A stretch of DNA of 64,000 nucleotides from positions 2,542,001 through 2,606,000 of the forward strand of contig JACTVC010000002.1 of NCBI GenBank assembly GCA_018417955.1, given 5' to 3'. This document shows, in pieces, positions 34,870-46,773 of this stretch. A program made the position numbers and the translations under genes. Within the stretch, counting starts at the first letter, position 1. Each line of letters starts with the position of its first letter. A model generated the notes under the pieces. It was not told the origin of the DNA and did not search any database. It saw only the letters and a program-made list of their open reading frames with translations. The stretch is from Laccaria trichodermophora (Eukaryota; Basidiomycota; Agaricomycetes; Agaricales; Hydnangiaceae).

Positions 34870-37398
34870 CTATGCCCCATTGTGGTCCTTCGGTAGATCA
34901 CCCACTTGGACCACCTCGCGCTGCCGAAGAAGTAACTCTTTCGCTAAAACTTTTGCGGTCTTTGCAGCTGCCCTGGCTTTCTTCTCAAAACGAGACTACA
35001 ATAATGGAGGATGTATTATTAGGGGCGGGGGTAGTAAATTGGAGAAGTAGAATAGCACCTGAGCACCGTGTTTGAGACGAGTGATGATGTTTGCAGCCTC
35101 GCCTTTGGTTAATTCTTTTGTCTTGTCAATTTGTTCTGGGCGACGATTCCGCCAACGGCTTGCCAGAAAGTTGAGCTGACCCGGTGATGCAGGGCTTTTC
35201 CTCCAACGAGCAGAACGGAGCAACCTAAGATAAGAATTTGTGAGCGGTTTTTTTTCTGAAAAATTGTGAAAGTGAGCAATCACGCGAGAGACAATTGTCC
35301 AGGTAAGATTTTCGTTTTCACCCAGGTGTCGCAGCCAGAAATCGCGTCATTTAGAGTCTCTGCCGTCAAAACCTGGCGGCTGCGCATGTAAGGCGATACG
35401 TGGAGTGAATTAGCTGTCCGACGATCTATCATTGGCGGGGCGTAATGTGCTGTAAAGGGGCCCTGCTCTTTTTACATGGACATTTAATTTGGCGAAGAGA
35501 GTGGCATGAGAACTTCTTACCTCCGCCAGATCGTTCAATGCGAATAAAGCCCTTTCCAATACATTCTAACACATATATGTCGTCACCACAGCCCACCCAC
35601 GAGTTCCTGCTCAGTGCGGAAATGTGCGAGCTACCATGAGAGGAAACAGAAAAGGGGTCCTCTTCCTCCATGTAGGTGATCGATGTGGGCGTTGGCACAT
35701 CGGTATCGGGGAATGTAGAATCTGAGGCGCGTGCCTCGAGGGACTCCAGGCTTTTGTCTAGTTTGAAGTTAAGAAACGGTGTCGCGTGAACAAAAAAGAA
35801 AGAAAAACCTTCAATGTCCATCTCGGCTGGATTAAGCCCCAAAAGTGAAGGGATAGAGACAACGCCAGACATCCTCGAAAGACTGCCCACCAAGTCGATA
35901 ATATGACAGTCTCCTTTATCAGTGTTTGGGGAGAGTCTCATTCCCCTTCCGATCTGGTGGTTAAAGTAAGGTGGAGAACTACATGAGGACAAGGTGTCTG
36001 ACCATTTGAGCGAAGACATTACGGGAACGAGTTGGCCGGGCTATGAGAACACAATCGATGTTCGGTATGTCCGCGCCTTCGGTCAGTATAGCTGCAGATG
36101 CGACATGAGGAGATGGCGACATGCCAAATTCAAGAGGAATTAAATCTAACCGCAGTTGACGAGGACTGGAAAGTGCCCGGCCTTGAACATTGCAACCAGT
36201 GCCTTTCGCTCCGCAATAGGTGTGCCGGAGTGCAGATATCTTGCATCGACGCCGAATTGCCGAAAGGATTGTGTTAGTGTATGAACGTGAGCTACGTTCA
36301 CGCAGAACACGAGCGTGGATTTGCGAGTTGCTACGAGGGGACGAAATAAATGCTGCTGAACAAGAGAGGATACTGGAACCTACAAGCGCGATCAATCCAG
36401 GTTTTCACTACCAACTCATTGATTGTCTCCGTATTGATAACGTGCGCCAAGCTGGTCGGGTTAAAGTCACCAGTGCGAGTGTTAATGGTCACGCTCTTTA
36501 GGTCGATGCTGGCGCGAACAGATGTCACTCGTACAGGGCAAAGCCTTCATGGTCATATTAAGCAAACGGAGAGAGGCGCAAGACGGAATTTCGTAAATAC
36601 CATTGTTCCTTGATCATTTCCAGAAAGTCACGATGGTAAACAATACGTTCAAAGATCGATCCGAGGGCCAAACCGTCGTGACGACTGAACGTCGCAGAGA
36701 AGCCAACGATGGGAATCCTGTGAGGTGGAGAAGGAGGGGCGAATAAAGGATCGGGATGTTTAATGTCTGGATGGAAATGTGCTAGTACTTTGCGATAACT
36801 AGGCACGAAAACATGAGAGAAAGAGGAACATGAAATTTTGCGCGATAACGTACGAGGGGGCCGCTGCGTGATGGGCTTCATCAACGATGACCGCTTTCAA
36901 CTTGTGCGGATCGAACTTGGCCAAACGCTCTGCGGACTTAAGGGTTTGGTAGGTGGCGATGGTGCTTTCCAAAAGTTGTCATGGGTAAAATTGGAAACGG
37001 ATTAGCGAACGAACTCACACATCAGCAAATCCCGATGCTTTGTATTTCGCTCCTTGCTCGATCTCTACAGACCATTGGGGAAACAAGCTAGCAACCTGAG
37101 AGGCAGACTGGCGGGCAAGCTCGACGCTATTCACGATGATAAGGCTTCGCGTTGCCACAGAATTCCAAGCGGATGGAACCAAACGGGAAAGAAGGGAAAC
37201 AAAGACGGTTGTCTTTCCAGAGCCTGTAGGCAGTGATACTCCAATTCTCGATACCCCAGAGGTGAGCGCTTCAAGACAGGCGTCAAGACATTGTTCTTGA
37301 TATGGTCTTAGAACGGTCGCCACGGTGGACGAATGTGTACGGCGAATTAGACGCGACCGTAAATCGAGGAAGGGGGATGAGAACCACCGCATGCACAT
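34870..37398 (-). CDS. IRC3: IRC3-like mitochondrial DEAD/DEAH-box helicase
   Basis: Superfamily 2 helicase resembling yeast Irc3, a double-stranded DNA-dependent ATPase of mitochondria. The start at 37398 (MCMRWFSSPFLDLRSRLIRR) has an amphipathic Arg-rich leader. Motifs in order: LRPYQEQCLDACLEAL (Q-like), ISLPTGSGKT Walker A (written GVSLPTGSGKTTVF), ATYQTLKSAERL, VDEAHHAAAPSYRK Walker B, GFSATFSRHDG, VFCVNVAHVHTL, AILTEGADIPNIDCVLIARP and QMIGRGMRLSPN (arginine finger). The C-terminal half (about 35950-34870) is a less conserved accessory region with SVSSHGSSHIS and RWRKSPASPGQLNFLA, and ends KDHNGA. It is convergent with the pseudouridine gene, with only 13 bases between the stop codons. 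Confidence 0.87.
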
Positions 37399-37671
37399 TG
37401 CAGGACAAAACCAAAATGCACGCGACGCGCCTCACTCATACCACTCACATGACGAGTGAACAATCAACGCATTAAATTTACTAATTTTGTGTATTGTAGA
37501 GGTGCCACCATGTCTTTCGGATGCAAGGGTATGAATACACCCCGGGAAATAACGACAGACGGAAATAAAAAGACGAGACTCTATAGGTATGATGCATACA
37601 TGTCTAATCAAGTATTTAGCCAGATCCTATTGGGGAAAAAAATAAGACAATGTCACAGGGGAGCCAGCAAA

Positions 37672-38987
37672 TCAATTACCTCCAGAGTAAACCTTGCCGA
37701 ACATGATTTGTTGCAGTTTGTCGTACAGGGACAGCACACCAGCACCAGCAACACCACGGAGAATATTAGCACCAGCACCCTTAAAGAGCGACTTGACGCC
37801 CTCCTTGGCGATGATCTACAGGATGATAAATAAGCATGCCATTTCTGATCAATTTTGACGAAAAAGGCTTACCTGTGAGCCAGCATCAAACATGGATTTG
37901 TAGTTAACACCGGAGCCAGAGGTCATCATCATGCGACGACTACGACGCCAATAAGAACATTGTCAAGGTAAAAAATGCAACTGAACGGACCGGATAGTGT
38001 CCAAAGGATATGACGCAAGACCAGCACCAATGGTGACACCCCAACCAAGACCGAATGAAGCCAGGAATGAACCTTCAAGAGCACCGACGAGAACAACAGG
38101 CTCTGTGACATGATGTTAGTTGATGAACATATTAGCCGCACAAAAAGTATAGACGCACTGAGAGAATCGTAGACACCAAAGTAGAGACCGCGGTAGACAA
38201 TAATACCAACAACCGATGGGACGAAACCACGATAAAGACCGGCAAGACCATCGGAGGCAAGGGTCTTCTTGTAAACGTCAACCAAGCCGTTGAATTGACG
38301 AGCACCTCCACCCTTCGCTGACTTGGCATCGTTGGCGAGGCGAGTACGGGCGTAATCCAAAGAGTAGACGAAGAGAAGCGAGGAGGCACCAGCGGCACCA
38401 CCAGAGGCGACATTGCCAGCGAACCACTTCCAGTACCCATCATTCTTCTTGAAACCAAACAAGGACTTGAAGTAGTCCTCTGCGATGGGCGTTCAGTAAA
38501 ATATCGGAGAAATTAAAAAACGTGGACGTACTGAAGGCAAAGTTGAGAGCCTGGGTGGGGAAGTATCTGATGACGTTGGCGGTGTTTCCTCTCCAGAGCG
38601 AAACAAGGCCCTCTTCACGGTATGTGCGGGCGAAGGCATCGCCGACACCCTTGTAGGGGGTAGCTAGCCGGCCTTGCTTGATCTAAGAATGCTGTGTATC
38701 AGCACAAGCACAAAACGAGCAACAACTATTCAACGAACCATTTCATCCTGGTTCTGGACAAGGAGCTTGATACGCTCAATGGGCGCAGCGCTGGTCTTGG
38801 CGACAGCCTGATAAATAATGAGGTGAGACGCATGAGAATGAGAATGGGATGAAAGAGCCTACAGCGGAGACACCACCCATCAAGAAATCGACTGAATTAA
38901 GAATGGTTAGCCAGCGAAAAGGATAATGGTAAGGATGTGCAGACCAGCGAAGTCTTGAGGGCTCTTGACCTTCTTAGTTTCGGCCAT
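37672..38987 (-). CDS. AAC: Mitochondrial ADP/ATP carrier
   Basis: Exchanges cytosolic ADP for matrix ATP across the inner membrane. The start at 38987 ([13 protein letters not shown]) is followed by three carrier repeats: [20 protein letters not shown] (P-x-[DE]-x-x-R motif), [19 protein letters not shown] and [22 protein letters not shown] is the diagnostic ADP/ATP-carrier signature. Other blocks: [38 protein letters not shown] and [20 protein letters not shown]. It ends KVYSGGN. About 310 residues, as usual. Several introns, two near the start. Coding strand shows strong codon preference for C-ending codons, as expected for a highly expressed gene. Confidence 0.95.
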
Positions 38988-39285
38988 TTTTTTTTTTGAG
39001 AGAGAGGAGTGAGTGGAGGTGGAAGAACGGAGAGAAGGTGTGAGCGTAGGTGAAGAGAAAGTTGCCAGAAAACTTCGCGTGTAAAAGGCTTTCGGGAAGC
39101 ACCGGAACATTTGAAACTCCGCAAATCCCGATCCGGTTGAGCGGGTCGACTTGGGCACATCCAAGGGCCATCCTTGCAACAATAATATTTCCTGACGATC
39201 GAATGCCCATGTTCACCAACTCATACATAATGTACATAATTCATTATCTGAAACGTAAGATACTAGTAATCATCCAGCCAAAACC

Positions 39286-41759
39286 TTATGGCCATCCATG
39301 ATTGCTGTTTGAGGGCCGACTAAGATACGGCAACGGCTGCAACGGCGGTAACTGTATAGACCCGCTCCCTCTGTTAGAATAGTTGTTGTACGTAGGTTGC
39401 GAGGGCGTTGGGTATGAGGGGTAGCGACTGGGAGGTGTGTGTCCATCATTGACGAGGGAGATGGGTCGAGGAAGTTCAAGATGACTCAAGTCGCCGCCAG
39501 ACACCCCTGGTAGGGTGTCAAGCCTTCCCCTTTTCCAAGGCTCCGTAGGGCTGCTTTCAGCAAGTTCAGCATTCGAAGCCTTGCGTTTCTGAGGTCGAGG
39601 GAGCACTGGAGGTCCGTCATCCTCGGAATCGACCGTTAAATCGATAACATCTTCAGCCCGCTGCGTCGATGGGACGGATGGCAAAGTACTGTTGAAAGTT
39701 TGACTACTGGAGGAATCCCTATACGACGGAGAAAGCTGTCGGTTGACTTGGTCCTCGTCTTCGTCATCAGAATCAAGCACAAAGATCTCTACATCATTTG
39801 CCTTTGCCTTTCCCTCTTCGGCACTTGATGGTCGAGGAGGCGATGGTGGCTTTTGAATGGATGATACTTCAACAGCAGGAGGGTGAACAGCTTTCCACTT
39901 TGCTGACCCAAATTTGTTGTCTGATGTATGCCATTCGCTATCAGATTCCACGATGACATCCTCAACACTTTCTGGAGTTTCCTTGAGGATTTCGTCGAAG
40001 TAGCTGTTGTACACGGTTGATTAGCAAACTCACTCATTACTATTGGGTTGGAAATCTCACCCGTCAATTATGAGGTCTTTGTAATCCAATGTTTTTTCGC
40101 AAACTGGGCAAAGCCAGGTCGTAGTTTGTTCCATCATGGAAAACCAGGAGGTGGCATCAAAGCACTGCGCATGAACACATTTTGAAGAGCGACAGGGGGT
40201 AGACACGCGCATAAAGCTCAGCTGCCAAACAGATCAATACGCGATGTAGTACACCTTGTAGATATGTCTGACGCACTGGACATTTCAAAGACATTTTTTG
40301 CGGCCCCGCAACAATGTCATCGTCCCCCGTATTTACTGCGATTACTGGTGCAAGTAAAGTATGAGAGAAAAAACATGGACGAGGGTGAACATGAAAAGAC
40401 GAACATTGTTGTTTAATGTCATGACTACTTCTGCGACCTATTTGCTTGAGATTGTTAACCAGGGTTTCAACAGAGGTCGTTTCAACCAGCATGACGATTA
40501 GATAGTATTTCTGGAATGGTATTAAAAACTTTGTTAAGTAATAGTATGGACTCCCCACCTTTTGTACGACAGGCTGTATGCTGTTCACATATACCATCTC
40601 AACGCGGTTCTGAACACCAGTCAGCCGCGTAAATTTGCCCAGATCGGGAGGTGGAGCTGTTCCTGGCTTTTTCTTGAGGCCTTTGAGATTGGCTGTGAGT
40701 TGGATGCCGTTAACACGAACTTCGCATGTCGGAGGGAACTCTATAAGACAAGGATTGTTTGTTCGAAACGCGGGATTGCTCTGGTAGAAGGCGGAGGAGG
40801 TGCAGAATAGTCGAAGTTGATATTTCGAACTGGAAAGGGGCTTAGAAAAACCAAATGGCAGATGGATGGCGCAAATACCCTGGTTGTTTTAGCTTCGTGA
40901 TCTGGTCGTTGTTGAGTGTGAAGGTGACAGTTTGCTGACGACGGTCCGTTTGGCCACTAGATTCTAAGCCAGATGAGTTGGGACGGTCATTAAAAAAAAA
41001 CATGGAACATTATGCAAGACCGACCTGGACACTCAACAACAGACGAGATACCCTGTTCAACTTTGAAAAAAGGCGATTCTTTGAAACGAATACCTATATT
41101 GCATTTTCAGCTAGAATATCATTAGAAGTATCTCGCGAGCATACTAGGGGGTCTTATCCCGGACGAAGTGGAGGGCGCAATTGAGGATCCCGAAGGTTTG
41201 CGAGGGGGAGCATACGGATCATAACGTGCGATGCCACTTGTGGCAGCTGTGCCATTGAGAAGATATGGAGCCGGTTTCATTCCCCCAGGTACAAACGTAT
41301 GCGAGTTGATAACGGGAGGATGGGTGGATGGGATTGTGGGTAGGCGATTGGGCGTGTAACTGATGCAAAATATAAGTCAGACTGAACTTTGAAAAGCGAA
41401 TCAAGAAAATGGATGCTGTAAAGTCGCGCATGTACGGGGTAAGTGGCACTCACGCTCCCAGATTCCGAACTTGGTGTACGACCGCCTTTGCTTTCGCCCA
41501 TTTGTCTTCATAATTTGCGGCTCTCCAGGAATCAAGAACAGCGACAATCCTATCGATAATCTCTTGCTTCTTGCCCGACTTTGAAAAATGGGTGCCACAT
41601 TCATCGTTCAGACCTGTCAGAATCTGTTTCAATCTATCAACCGTATTGTTCTTGATATTGTGTCGGATTTGCTAGCGCAAAAGGACACCTTCAGAAGTTT
41701 GAAAACGATACGCCAAAGAACCAAACCTCAAAGTCAACCCAAGAATCAACGCCCGCCAT
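39286..41759 (-). CDS. SIZ1: Siz/PIAS-type SUMO E3 ligase
   Basis: Directs SUMO transfer from Ubc9 to nuclear substrates. The start at 41759 (MAGVDSWVDFE) leads through an intron into a SAP DNA-binding domain (KQILTGLNDECG, KSGKKQEIIDRIVAVLDSW). A PINIT domain follows (about 40800-40450: NPCLIEFPPTCEVRVNG, LGKFTRLTGVQNRVEMVYV). The SP-RING reads SLKCPLSFMRVSTPC then KCVHAQCFDATSWFSM and TWLCPVCEKTLDYKDLIIDG, with the expected C-H-C-C ligands. The acidic C-terminal tail holds two SUMO-interaction-like motifs, EIFVLDSDDEDED and DVIDLTVDSEDD. A Pro/Tyr-rich end (ends NSNHGWP) is disordered. Domain order matches yeast Siz1. Confidence 0.9.
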
Positions 41760-41931
41760 TCTACCCGCGTCGTGAAGGTTTGGGATTGAGAAACGAACTT
41801 AAGAGCAGCGACACAGGTCACGACCACAAGCAGCAAACTCACTTGCAACAAACAAGAGCAATCAATGGCAGATGACGTAATTCAATTAACTCTATACTTC
41901 TTCAAGCGCCTGAAATCTAATCTTTACATCG

Positions 41932-42827
41932 ATGGCAATCCCAGACGAAGAGTACGACAAATTATCCAAAGAAGAGCGCGACACTCGCGACAAAGAAGAT
42001 CGAGCACGCGAGATAGCAGAGCAGGCCGGTATGCATTCATTCGATGGAGAACTCTTTGTCTCAACGTAAACGCGACTTCCACAGCGTTGCCCTACTCATG
42101 GACCCAAGAACTGGGGGAGGTAGATGTCACAGTTCCAGTTCCAAAAGGGACCCGTGGAAAACAACTCAATGTCGTTATTCAAAAAAAGAAATTGGTTGTT
42201 GGTCTTAAAGGAGAAGAGCCCATTTTAAGTGGGGAACTCTGCAAAGAAATTAAAGTCGAGGATAGCACTTGGACTTTGCGTAAGAAATATTTATGATCTT
42301 CATTGTGTGTGTCCGACTCAGTGATCTACAGAAGATGACCAAGCACTTGTTCATCTGGAGAAATTGAATAACCAAACTTGGTGGGAGAATGTTCTGACCC
42401 ATCACCCAAAGATCGATACAAGGAAGATCGAGCCTGCCAATAGCAAACTGAGTGACCTCGACGGTGAAACCAGGTACAGTTTTTCCTTAACCTTTCATTC
42501 GACGACTCAATTTCTTTTCAGGGGGATGGTCGAGAAGATGATGGTATGATTCCTCTCCTCGAACGCAAACCACAATATTCACAATTTCGTTCAGTTTGAC
42601 AACCAACAGAAAGTGAGGCGTCATTTTATTCGATTTGTGCCACTAACTGATGCATGCCTCCAGCAACTGGGGAAGCCTACGTCGGACGAAATGAAAAAGA
42701 TGGAGGTATAACCGATGCAACCTGTTTCTGCCGACCGAAGCATCTGACAAATTTCACTGTCCAGACTCTCAAGAAGTTCCAAGAGGCTCATCCGGAATTG
42801 GATTTTTCGAAAGCGAAGATATCATAG
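41932..42827 (+). CDS. nudC: NudC-family CS-domain co-chaperone
   Basis: Nuclear-distribution protein working with Hsp90, LIS1 and dynein. The start at 41932 reads [16 protein letters not shown], an acidic helical lead; after an intron the CS (p23-like) domain begins [20 protein letters not shown]. It continues with [36 protein letters not shown] and [20 protein letters not shown]. The C-terminal helix region has [17 protein letters not shown] and [14 protein letters not shown], ending [12 protein letters not shown], a typical NudC end. At about 190 residues it is the short NudC form lacking the long N-terminal coiled coil of animals. Confidence 0.92.
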
Positions 42828-42955
42828 AGCTCCGCGATGTATTTGTGCTATATCTACCCACTCAACACAGGTTTGTTTCTCAGGGATCATCGATCAGCCT
42901 TCATGAAAGTGATCCATAGTTTGCATTGAGAGGTAAGAACATCACGTTTATCTCT

Positions 42956-45351
42956 CTACGAGTTCCCTTCAAGCTTCCTCCGCTTTCCCTTTCTCACCTC
43001 TGTAATTGCACTCTTCCGCTTTACACTCTCCACGAGGTTTTGTAGGCTCTTGTCCCCGACTACTGCGCCCTGTGCTCTTTTAGACGCAGGCCCGTCTTCT
43101 GGTTCTTGTTTTGAACGTTGTTCGCGCTGGCGTTTCTGGCGTTCTTCTAGTAGAGCGGACATGCCTTTAGTCTTTTTGAATCTGGTGCAACAAAGAAGGT
43201 CAACAACAAATCTGACGAAAGGAATATGATAACATACTGTGGATTGCTCGGGTCAATGGCAAACTGATGGTCCTCGTGGAGTGCTTTGAAGCGATCGTCC
43301 TTGACGTTGATCACAAAGTCCTCTTGGATTTCTTGATCTTCTTGATCTTCCTTCTTCCCTTTCCTACCTTTCCTTCCCTTCTTTTTCTCGGCTTTTATGA
43401 CCGACTTGAGGTTGAAATGTCGAGGCTCAGTATTGGGATTATCAGATGCAACGAGGAGTGCAAGCTCTTCCGCAGTGACCTCTCGATTTGAGATCTCAAC
43501 GTCGCCTTTTTCGTGATGGCCTGCAACCCCTTTCTTCTGCCGGCGATCTGTCCTTGACTGTGCGTCCGACTTGACCTCCACAACATCCTCGCTCTCAACG
43601 TCGAAGAAGTCATCTCTGACGTTCTCGTCGTTCTTACTGCTAGCATCTTTCACCTCATCCTTCCTCCTTTTCTTCTTTTCCCTGATCTTCCGCTGGTATT
43701 TCTCCAATGTATTCTCGTCGTCTTGGCCCTTTTTATCAGTCAACCCAGGGGTGAACGTGACCTCCATATCCACGTCTCCGGCAGCGCCACCATCTTCCCC
43801 CCAACCCTCCGGCATAGCCTCGTCGTTACCTCCAAGCAGCAGTGCGCGTACCTTGTCGCGTGAAGTTTTCTTGTCCATCTGGCGGCTGTTACTTGCTCGT
43901 TCTGGCTCATCGTCCTCAGACTCGGACGATGTATTCGCGAGGTATGCCTTGAAGTCCGCTTCATCGATCTCTTTACGAGTCAGGGTACGTCGAGTGATTT
44001 GGTTTCTCTCGGCGTCGTCTTCATCCCAAGTCAACTTGACTTTCGAGTGTCGCAAAGCCTGAAATACGGTTCTTGTCAAAACGCCAAACATACGGTATGT
44101 CAAAACGGCTAACATCGGTAACAAAGTCTATGCCTTTGTTGTTTGCGTTCAAATTCTCTGTTGCTTCATCTCTGTATTTACCGAGTGAGACTGGTGTAAA
44201 GGCAGCAATAAATTGCAAACCTTGGCTCGCTTTCGAAAGTCATATCATCAGGGACGAAACTCAAATCAAAGACGTTCGCGGAACGCTCCAGTTCCGTCCC
44301 TTCCAGCTCATTGTAAATATGTGACGCTGCGTTGACCGTATCGCAAGTTATAATGGCATAATAATACCTAGAAAGAGGCTCATTCAGCTTAAATATACTT
44401 TTGTTATACCAAAGAAAAAGTACCTCATTCGTTCGAGTTGGTATTTCCTCAGTGCGTCCTCATTGTAATCATTCTCCCCACCAACATCGTAGATGTTCTT
44501 TTCGTCCACTTCCTCATCGTCGTTCAATTTCTTCTTGAATATCTCCGGAGGGGGGCCTTCCTTTTCTTCCTTGGCCATTCTTTCTTGTCCGAACTGACTT
44601 GGATAAACGCGAACGTTTTGCACCTTTCCCCGCACGACGTTAACCTGGCCGCCCTCATTTTTACGGCGTTTCTGATCCGATTGATTTTCGGACGCGCGCA
44701 GGAGCGGAGCAATGGAAGAAACAAGCGAAGAGCAGATTTTGTACAAGTGCCCAGCACGAACATGATCCCAGTCAAGATTGACTACGGCGAGTCGCCTGGT
44801 GCGTGTCGCTTGCTCTTTTTCCTCATCTTCATCTGGACGGTCTTTATTGTAAGCAGCGGCCTGGGCTTCGAGGTCAGCGAAGGTATCTTCATCCAAGTCA
44901 ATTTCGGCCTCTTCATCGTCCCGAGGGATTGTAATGGGCCGCGCGCGGTCGCCCCCAATAGTAATAATCCTTCCAGGATCGCTATCATTGTCGCTTTCAT
45001 CCTCTGCGTCATCATCCTCGTCCGAAGATTCAAGTAGAACCTCTCCCCGAGCCAAATCTGGCTTAGTGGTGACCTCGGTAGCGTCCTCCTCTATACGGTA
45101 GAATTTCCTCAAATTGTCTTGGTCATTCGTGGCGGAAATTGGCCGTCCGTACTTGTCAACGCGGACTTGACATAGTGATAAGGGCAGGGCAGCGACGCAA
45201 ATTCATAGTACGCACCTGATTTGCCCTTCTTCTCCTTCACCTTCTCAAAGACGCCTTTGAAGCGTTCATCAACTATGGCTTTTGCCTGATGTTTTTTGGG
45301 TCTACGAAAGCGTGGATCAGATTTGATTCTGGCGAACCTAGGATCTGACAT
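42956..45351 (-). CDS. ESF1: Esf1-like nucleolar 18S rRNA processing factor
   Basis: Nucleolar protein of the SSU processome needed for 18S rRNA. The start at 45351 (MSDPRFARIKSDPRFRRPKK) is the family's signature opening with repeated DPRF. Next come VDERFKGVFEKVKEKKG and GRPISATNDQDNLRKFYRI, then an acidic stretch. The RRM-like core has TRRLAVVNLDWDHVRAGHLY and VRVYPSQFGQERMAKEE. It continues YQLERMRYYYAIITCDT, LERSANVFDLSFVPDDM and DALRHSKVKLTWDEDD. A long acidic/basic charged tail follows, containing the NUC153 motif FVINVKDDRFKALHEDHQFA with IDPSNPQFKKT. It ends KGKRRKLEGNS. Four or so introns. Confidence 0.92.
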
Positions 45352-45678
45352 TTTGTGTGGAGGTGAGCACTTTTTTGTCACGTGTGATAACGAGTCTATT
45401 TTGGGCTTCTGTGATGGCGACCATCAACGATTTTCCTATATATTTGAAGTAGCTAGCCATCTTCTCCTTTCCATCCCTCTTCTTGTATTTCTTCTGTAAG
45501 TTTCCTATTCGTAACCCCCTTACTCGTGTCTGATTTTCATACCGCAGTTTTTCGTTCATTTACTAGGCCGCAGGCGCGCCCTAGCATTATTTTCAGTTTC
45601 GTTCTCTTTCGTTGTCGTTCTCATCTCCACGCAGAAAACGCACAACCTTTTATATTTCTTGTCCACAATCCTTTCACC
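45352..45678. promoter_or_regulatory. Divergent promoter region of ESF1 and the repeat-peptide gene
   Basis: This 327-bp gap separates the Esf1 start (45351, leftward) from the secreted repeat protein start (45679, rightward). It is pyrimidine-rich on the plus strand before the latter gene (runs of CTTTC and TTCTC), a common fungal core-promoter trait. I see no clear TATA box. Confidence 0.5.
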
Positions 45679-46471
45679 ATGCTTTTCCGACCTACTACTT
45701 TTGCAGTGTTTGCTCTCCTCCTGACTGGTCAGGTTATCAGCGTCCCCACGCCAAGGCCTGTCAAGGTAAGTCGGCTCACCTCGAAAATGGGCAGTTGTAA
45801 CCCCTTTTTAGGGCTTGATTGGTGAAGAAGACGAGCGCGCTTTGGAGCCGTTGGAGACCATCCAAATATACCGGATGCGCCAGGTTCTCTCACCTGAGTG
45901 GGATATTATCTCTCGTCGCCAAATCCCAGCAGAACAGGCAGTAAAATCACCTGCAGGGCAGATCGTTCCATACAAGCGACAGATCCCCGCCGAAGAAGCC
46001 ACCAAATCGCCTGACGGTAATATTGTCCCTTACTCTCGTCGCCAAATTCCAGAGGAGCAGACGGTCAAGTCACCTACCGGACGGATCATTCTATACAGAC
46101 GACAGATACCTACGGAAGAAGCAACTAAAGCCCCTGACGGAAGAATAATCCCTTACTCTCGTCGACAGATTCCGGCAGAGCAAGCCGTACAGTCACCGAA
46201 TGGACAGATTATTCCATACAAACGACAGATCCCCGAAGAAGCGTCAGTCAAAGCGCCTGACGGCAAGATCGCTCCGTACTCCCGTCGTCAGATTCCGGCA
46301 GAGCACGCGGTCAAGTCACCGATTGTGCCATACAAACGACAGACCCTGGAAGGATTGTTAACCACAGCGCCTGACGGCAAGGATATCGTTCCGTACCCCC
46401 ACCGTCAGATCCCAGCTGAGCCGGCGTACAAAAGACAGACTGAAGATGGAGATGATCTCAACCGTCGCTAG
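45679..46471 (+). CDS. Secreted precursor with Kex2-type tandem peptide repeats
   Basis: The ATG at 45679 opens a 29-residue first exon that is a clear signal peptide (MLFRPTTFAVFALLLTGQV, likely cut near VIS-VPT). A 46-nt intron (45766-45811) leads to exon 2. After a 36-residue leader ending IISRR come ten segments, nine ending in RR or KR and one in HR, and each starting with Gln. The first six alternate two types. The 20-residue type reads QIPAEQAVKSP..IVPYKR. The 21-residue type reads QIPAEEATKSPDG..VPYSRR. Later units are shorter or diverged and the last is acidic. Total 248 residues, no cysteines in the repeats. Kexin would cut after each dibasic pair, releasing about ten peptides with N-terminal Gln (able to form pyroglutamate). 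The architecture matches fungal Kex2-processed repeat proteins; the receptor and role are unknown. Confidence 0.85.
45920..46468 (+). repeat. Ten tandem peptide-coding repeats ending in dibasic sites
   Basis: Unit starts are at 45920, 45980, 46043, 46103, 46166, 46226, 46289, 46340, 46406 and 46436. Units 1, 3 and 5 have 20 codons and units 2, 4 and 6 have 21, so the array expanded as a 123-bp two-unit block copied at least three times. Units 7-10 (17, 22, 10 and 11 codons) have decayed or diverged. Conserved positions are Q-I-P-x-E at the start, S/A-P-x-G in the middle and I-x-P-Y before the basic pair. Confidence 0.9.
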
Positions 46472-46714
46472 ATACGTGCAGAGGTAGCAGTGAAGTGACT
46501 GGATGGGATCATTGATGGTTGAATGGGATTGATAAAGGTGGACAATGGATAAGTGATGTATGTACTGTGAGATAATCGGAATGCATTCCACGAGTGACGA
46601 GTCTTGACTTGAAGTTGCCATTTTCAGAGGCTGTGTGTGCATGTTGTGGTTGTTACAGTTGTTAGCACAACCCCACCTGTGCACAATAGCAGTGTCCTGA
46701 CGACGACCACCGAG

Positions 46715-46725
46715 TATATATAAAG
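46715..46725 (+). promoter_or_regulatory. TATA box of the Pro-rich protein gene
   Basis: TATATATAAAG lies about 50 bases before the ATG at 46774, followed by a pyrimidine-rich stretch. This is typical of inducible or strongly expressed fungal genes. Confidence 0.55.
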
Positions 46726-46773
46726 CCGTTTCTTGTTTTCTCCTCCCTAGAGCTCTTTTCTAACGTCCTCGCG

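Noticed and set aside
43571..44062. 163-codon plus-strand Ser/Phe/Leu-rich frame
   Set aside because: It is a shadow of the charged Esf1 tail; acidic/basic codons read backwards give Ser/Phe/Leu.
44438..45037. 199-codon hydrophobic plus-strand frame
   Set aside because: It looks membrane-like only because it is the complement of the acidic part of Esf1.
45920..46468. Regular DNA repeat as a CRISPR array
   Set aside because: The units are contiguous coding repeats without unique spacers, in a eukaryotic spliced gene.
45679..46471. Repeat protein as a mating pheromone or a dikaritin-type RiPP precursor
   Set aside because: Basidiomycete pheromones are short CaaX peptides, absent here. No UstY/DUF3328 or other tailoring gene lies in the window, so I call only a kexin-processed repeat precursor.
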